From Chitinivibrio sp051745065 (GTDB taxonomy: Bacteria; Fibrobacterota; Chitinivibrionia; Chitinivibrionales; Chitinivibrionaceae): a stretch of 6,782 nt of DNA. The notes beneath the pieces are model-generated. The model ran no database searches, was not told the origin of the DNA, and saw only the letters and a program-made list of their open reading frames with translations. Shown piece by piece: positions 6,244 to 6,782 of this stretch (its first letter is position 1; each line of letters opens with the position of its first letter). The DNA lies in NCBI GenBank assembly GCA_051745065.1, contig JBNJDQ010000132.1:1-6782 (forward strand), read 5' to 3'. Position numbers and translations under genes: made by a program.

Positions 6244-6387
6244 GGGAGAGATCCGCGTGTTTGCGCGATTGGTTATCCGGAATATCCGGATACGTGAAAT
6301 CTGCGGGGAGGACTTTGGGTGGTTGGATAACGGCAGGTGCAGGGTACGTCTATCCGGCCCCAGAAGGCCATTATATCATTAAGAAAC
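6244..6387. other. Non-coding spacer between convergent znuB and hsdR, rich in TATCCGG elements
   Basis: This 144-bp stretch carries no convincing gene on either strand. It holds a weak hairpin CGCG-TGTTTG-CGCG (6254-6267), a TATCCGGA repeat pair (6274-6292), a GGATAAC (6325-6331) that is the inverse of GTTATCC at 6272-6278, and a third TATCCGG at 6351-6357. As RNA, GGUUGGAUA (6321-6329) can pair with UAUCCGGCC (6351-6359) in a nine-pair stem that includes two G-U pairs, with a 21-nt loop. None of these is followed by a T-run on the plus strand, so a standard intrinsic terminator for znuB is not supported. A GGCC...GGCC pair at 6356-6369 could form a very short stem after hsdR. The region may serve transcription termination in both directions by other means, or be a scar of past insertion of the restriction locus. 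Confidence 0.5.
6274..6292. repeat. TATCCGGA direct and inverted repeat
   Basis: TATCCGGA occurs twice (6274-6281 and 6283-6290) separated by one A. Because TCCGGA is its own reverse complement, the same 19 bp also read as an inverted repeat, TATCCGGA-ATA-TCCGGATA, with eight-base arms and a three-base centre. A further TATCCGG follows at 6351. It could be a protein-binding site or a small hairpin. Nothing identifies a binding protein. Confidence 0.7.
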
Positions 6388-6782
6388 TTAAGAACTCCAC
6401 GTATTGGATAATGTCTCAGCCTGTTTCATCACCAGGTCAATCGCCTCCGGTGCACGATCGGGAGGGTATTTGTAACGCTGAAGTGTGCGCCGAACAAGTA
6501 TTTTTAATCTCGCACGGACACTGTCGCGAACCTGCCAGTCAACAGTGGTTGATTTTCGTAATTTTCCGGTGATCTCAACGGCAATTTTTTTCAGCGTTTC
6601 ATCACCAAGCATTCGTACGGCACTCTCATTATTGGCAAGGGCATCGTAGAATGCTACCTCGTCAGAATTCAACCCAAGTTCAGCCTCACGGCCCATTTCT
6701 TCCTGAAAATCCTTTGCCATCTGAATCAGCTCTTCTATTACCTGCGCGGTTTCAATTCCCCGGTTATTATATTTGCGCAGGG
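6388..6782 (-). CDS. hsdR: Type I restriction enzyme R subunit (HsdR), C-terminal part; gene continues beyond right edge
   Basis: The last 131 residues are visible, with an intact stop codon at 6388-6390 (ending NTWSS). HsdR is the ATP-driven translocase and nuclease subunit of a type I restriction-modification complex, acting on unmethylated foreign DNA with HsdM and HsdS. The fragment corresponds to the C-terminal helical domain of one HsdR group (the DUF3387-type region, recalled from family knowledge). Landmarks are LRKYNNRGIETAQVIEELIQ at the very edge, LGLNSDEVAFYDALANNESA, and TVDWQVRDSVRARLKILVRR followed by YPPD. The frame is open to the window edge, so the ATG at 6720 is an internal Met and not the start. 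Nuclease and helicase motifs lie outside the window, so activity cannot be judged. The gene converges on the zinc operon with a 144-bp spacer and is functionally unrelated to it. Confidence 0.88.
   Translation of the reverse strand, partial: LRKYNNRGIETAQVIEELIQMAKDFQEEMGREAELGLNSDEVAFYDALANNESAVRMLGDETLKKIAVEITGKLRKSTTVDWQVRDSVRARLKILVRRTLQRYKYPPDRAPEAIDLVMKQAETLSNTWSS

Noticed and set aside
6251..6270. Possible intrinsic terminator for the zinc operon (CGCG-TGTTTG-CGCG)
   Set aside because: The stem has only four base pairs and is followed by ATTGG rather than a T-run.
6321..6360. Possible tRNA or small RNA in the spacer
   Set aside because: There is a nine-pair stem but no cloverleaf, no T-loop consensus and no anticodon arm. 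A small RNA cannot be argued from one stem.
6261..6572. A 103-codon plus-strand frame after znuB
   Set aside because: Its second half is antisense to conserved hsdR, its first half covers the repeat-rich spacer, and it has no good Shine-Dalgarno.
1..6782. CRISPR array, insertion sequence or integrase
   Set aside because: No regularly spaced repeats, terminal inverted repeats, transposase or integrase motifs were seen in the window.

Overview
This is a bacterial chromosomal window of about 53% G+C by eye, densely coded on both strands, with eight protein genes (two of them cut by the window edges), no RNA genes and no insertion sequence. The organism cannot be named from the sequence. The zinc-binding protein carries a lipoprotein-type signal peptide with a relaxed lipobox (GFAC), which fits a spirochaete-like or other bacterium that anchors its metal-binding proteins. 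That is a weak hint only.

Layout, left to right. Positions 1-1050, minus strand: the end of an ABC-2 type exporter pair, with the ATPase (193-1050) overlapping by 11 nt the start of a membrane permease that runs off the left edge. Positions 1083-1604, plus strand: a small nitroreductase-family flavoprotein, divergent from the ATPase across only 32 nt. Positions 1605-3599, minus strand: complete uvrB, the nucleotide excision repair helicase subunit, abutting the nitroreductase tail-to-tail with no base between the stop codons. Positions 3600-3659: a 60-bp AT-rich divergent promoter region. Positions 3660-6243, plus strand: a three-gene high-affinity zinc (or related metal) uptake operon, znuA-znuC-znuB, with 1-nt and 4-nt overlaps between genes. 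Positions 6244-6387: a non-coding stretch with repeated TATCCGG elements. Positions 6388-6782, minus strand: the intact C-terminus of a type I restriction enzyme R subunit (HsdR), whose gene continues past the right edge.

The zinc operon is the functional centre of the window. A lipid-anchored binding protein captures metal outside the membrane, the ZnuB permease passes it through, and the ZnuC ATPase powers the step. Three features of this set deserve attention: the first expected metal-ligand histidine of the binding protein is Val and the usual C-terminal Asp is His; its histidine loop has a strict three-residue period; and the ATPase ends in a Cys/His-rich tail. None of this amounts to a new system. 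It looks like a divergent version of a known transporter. The HsdR end suggests that a restriction-modification locus, and possibly other accessory genes, lies just outside the right edge.
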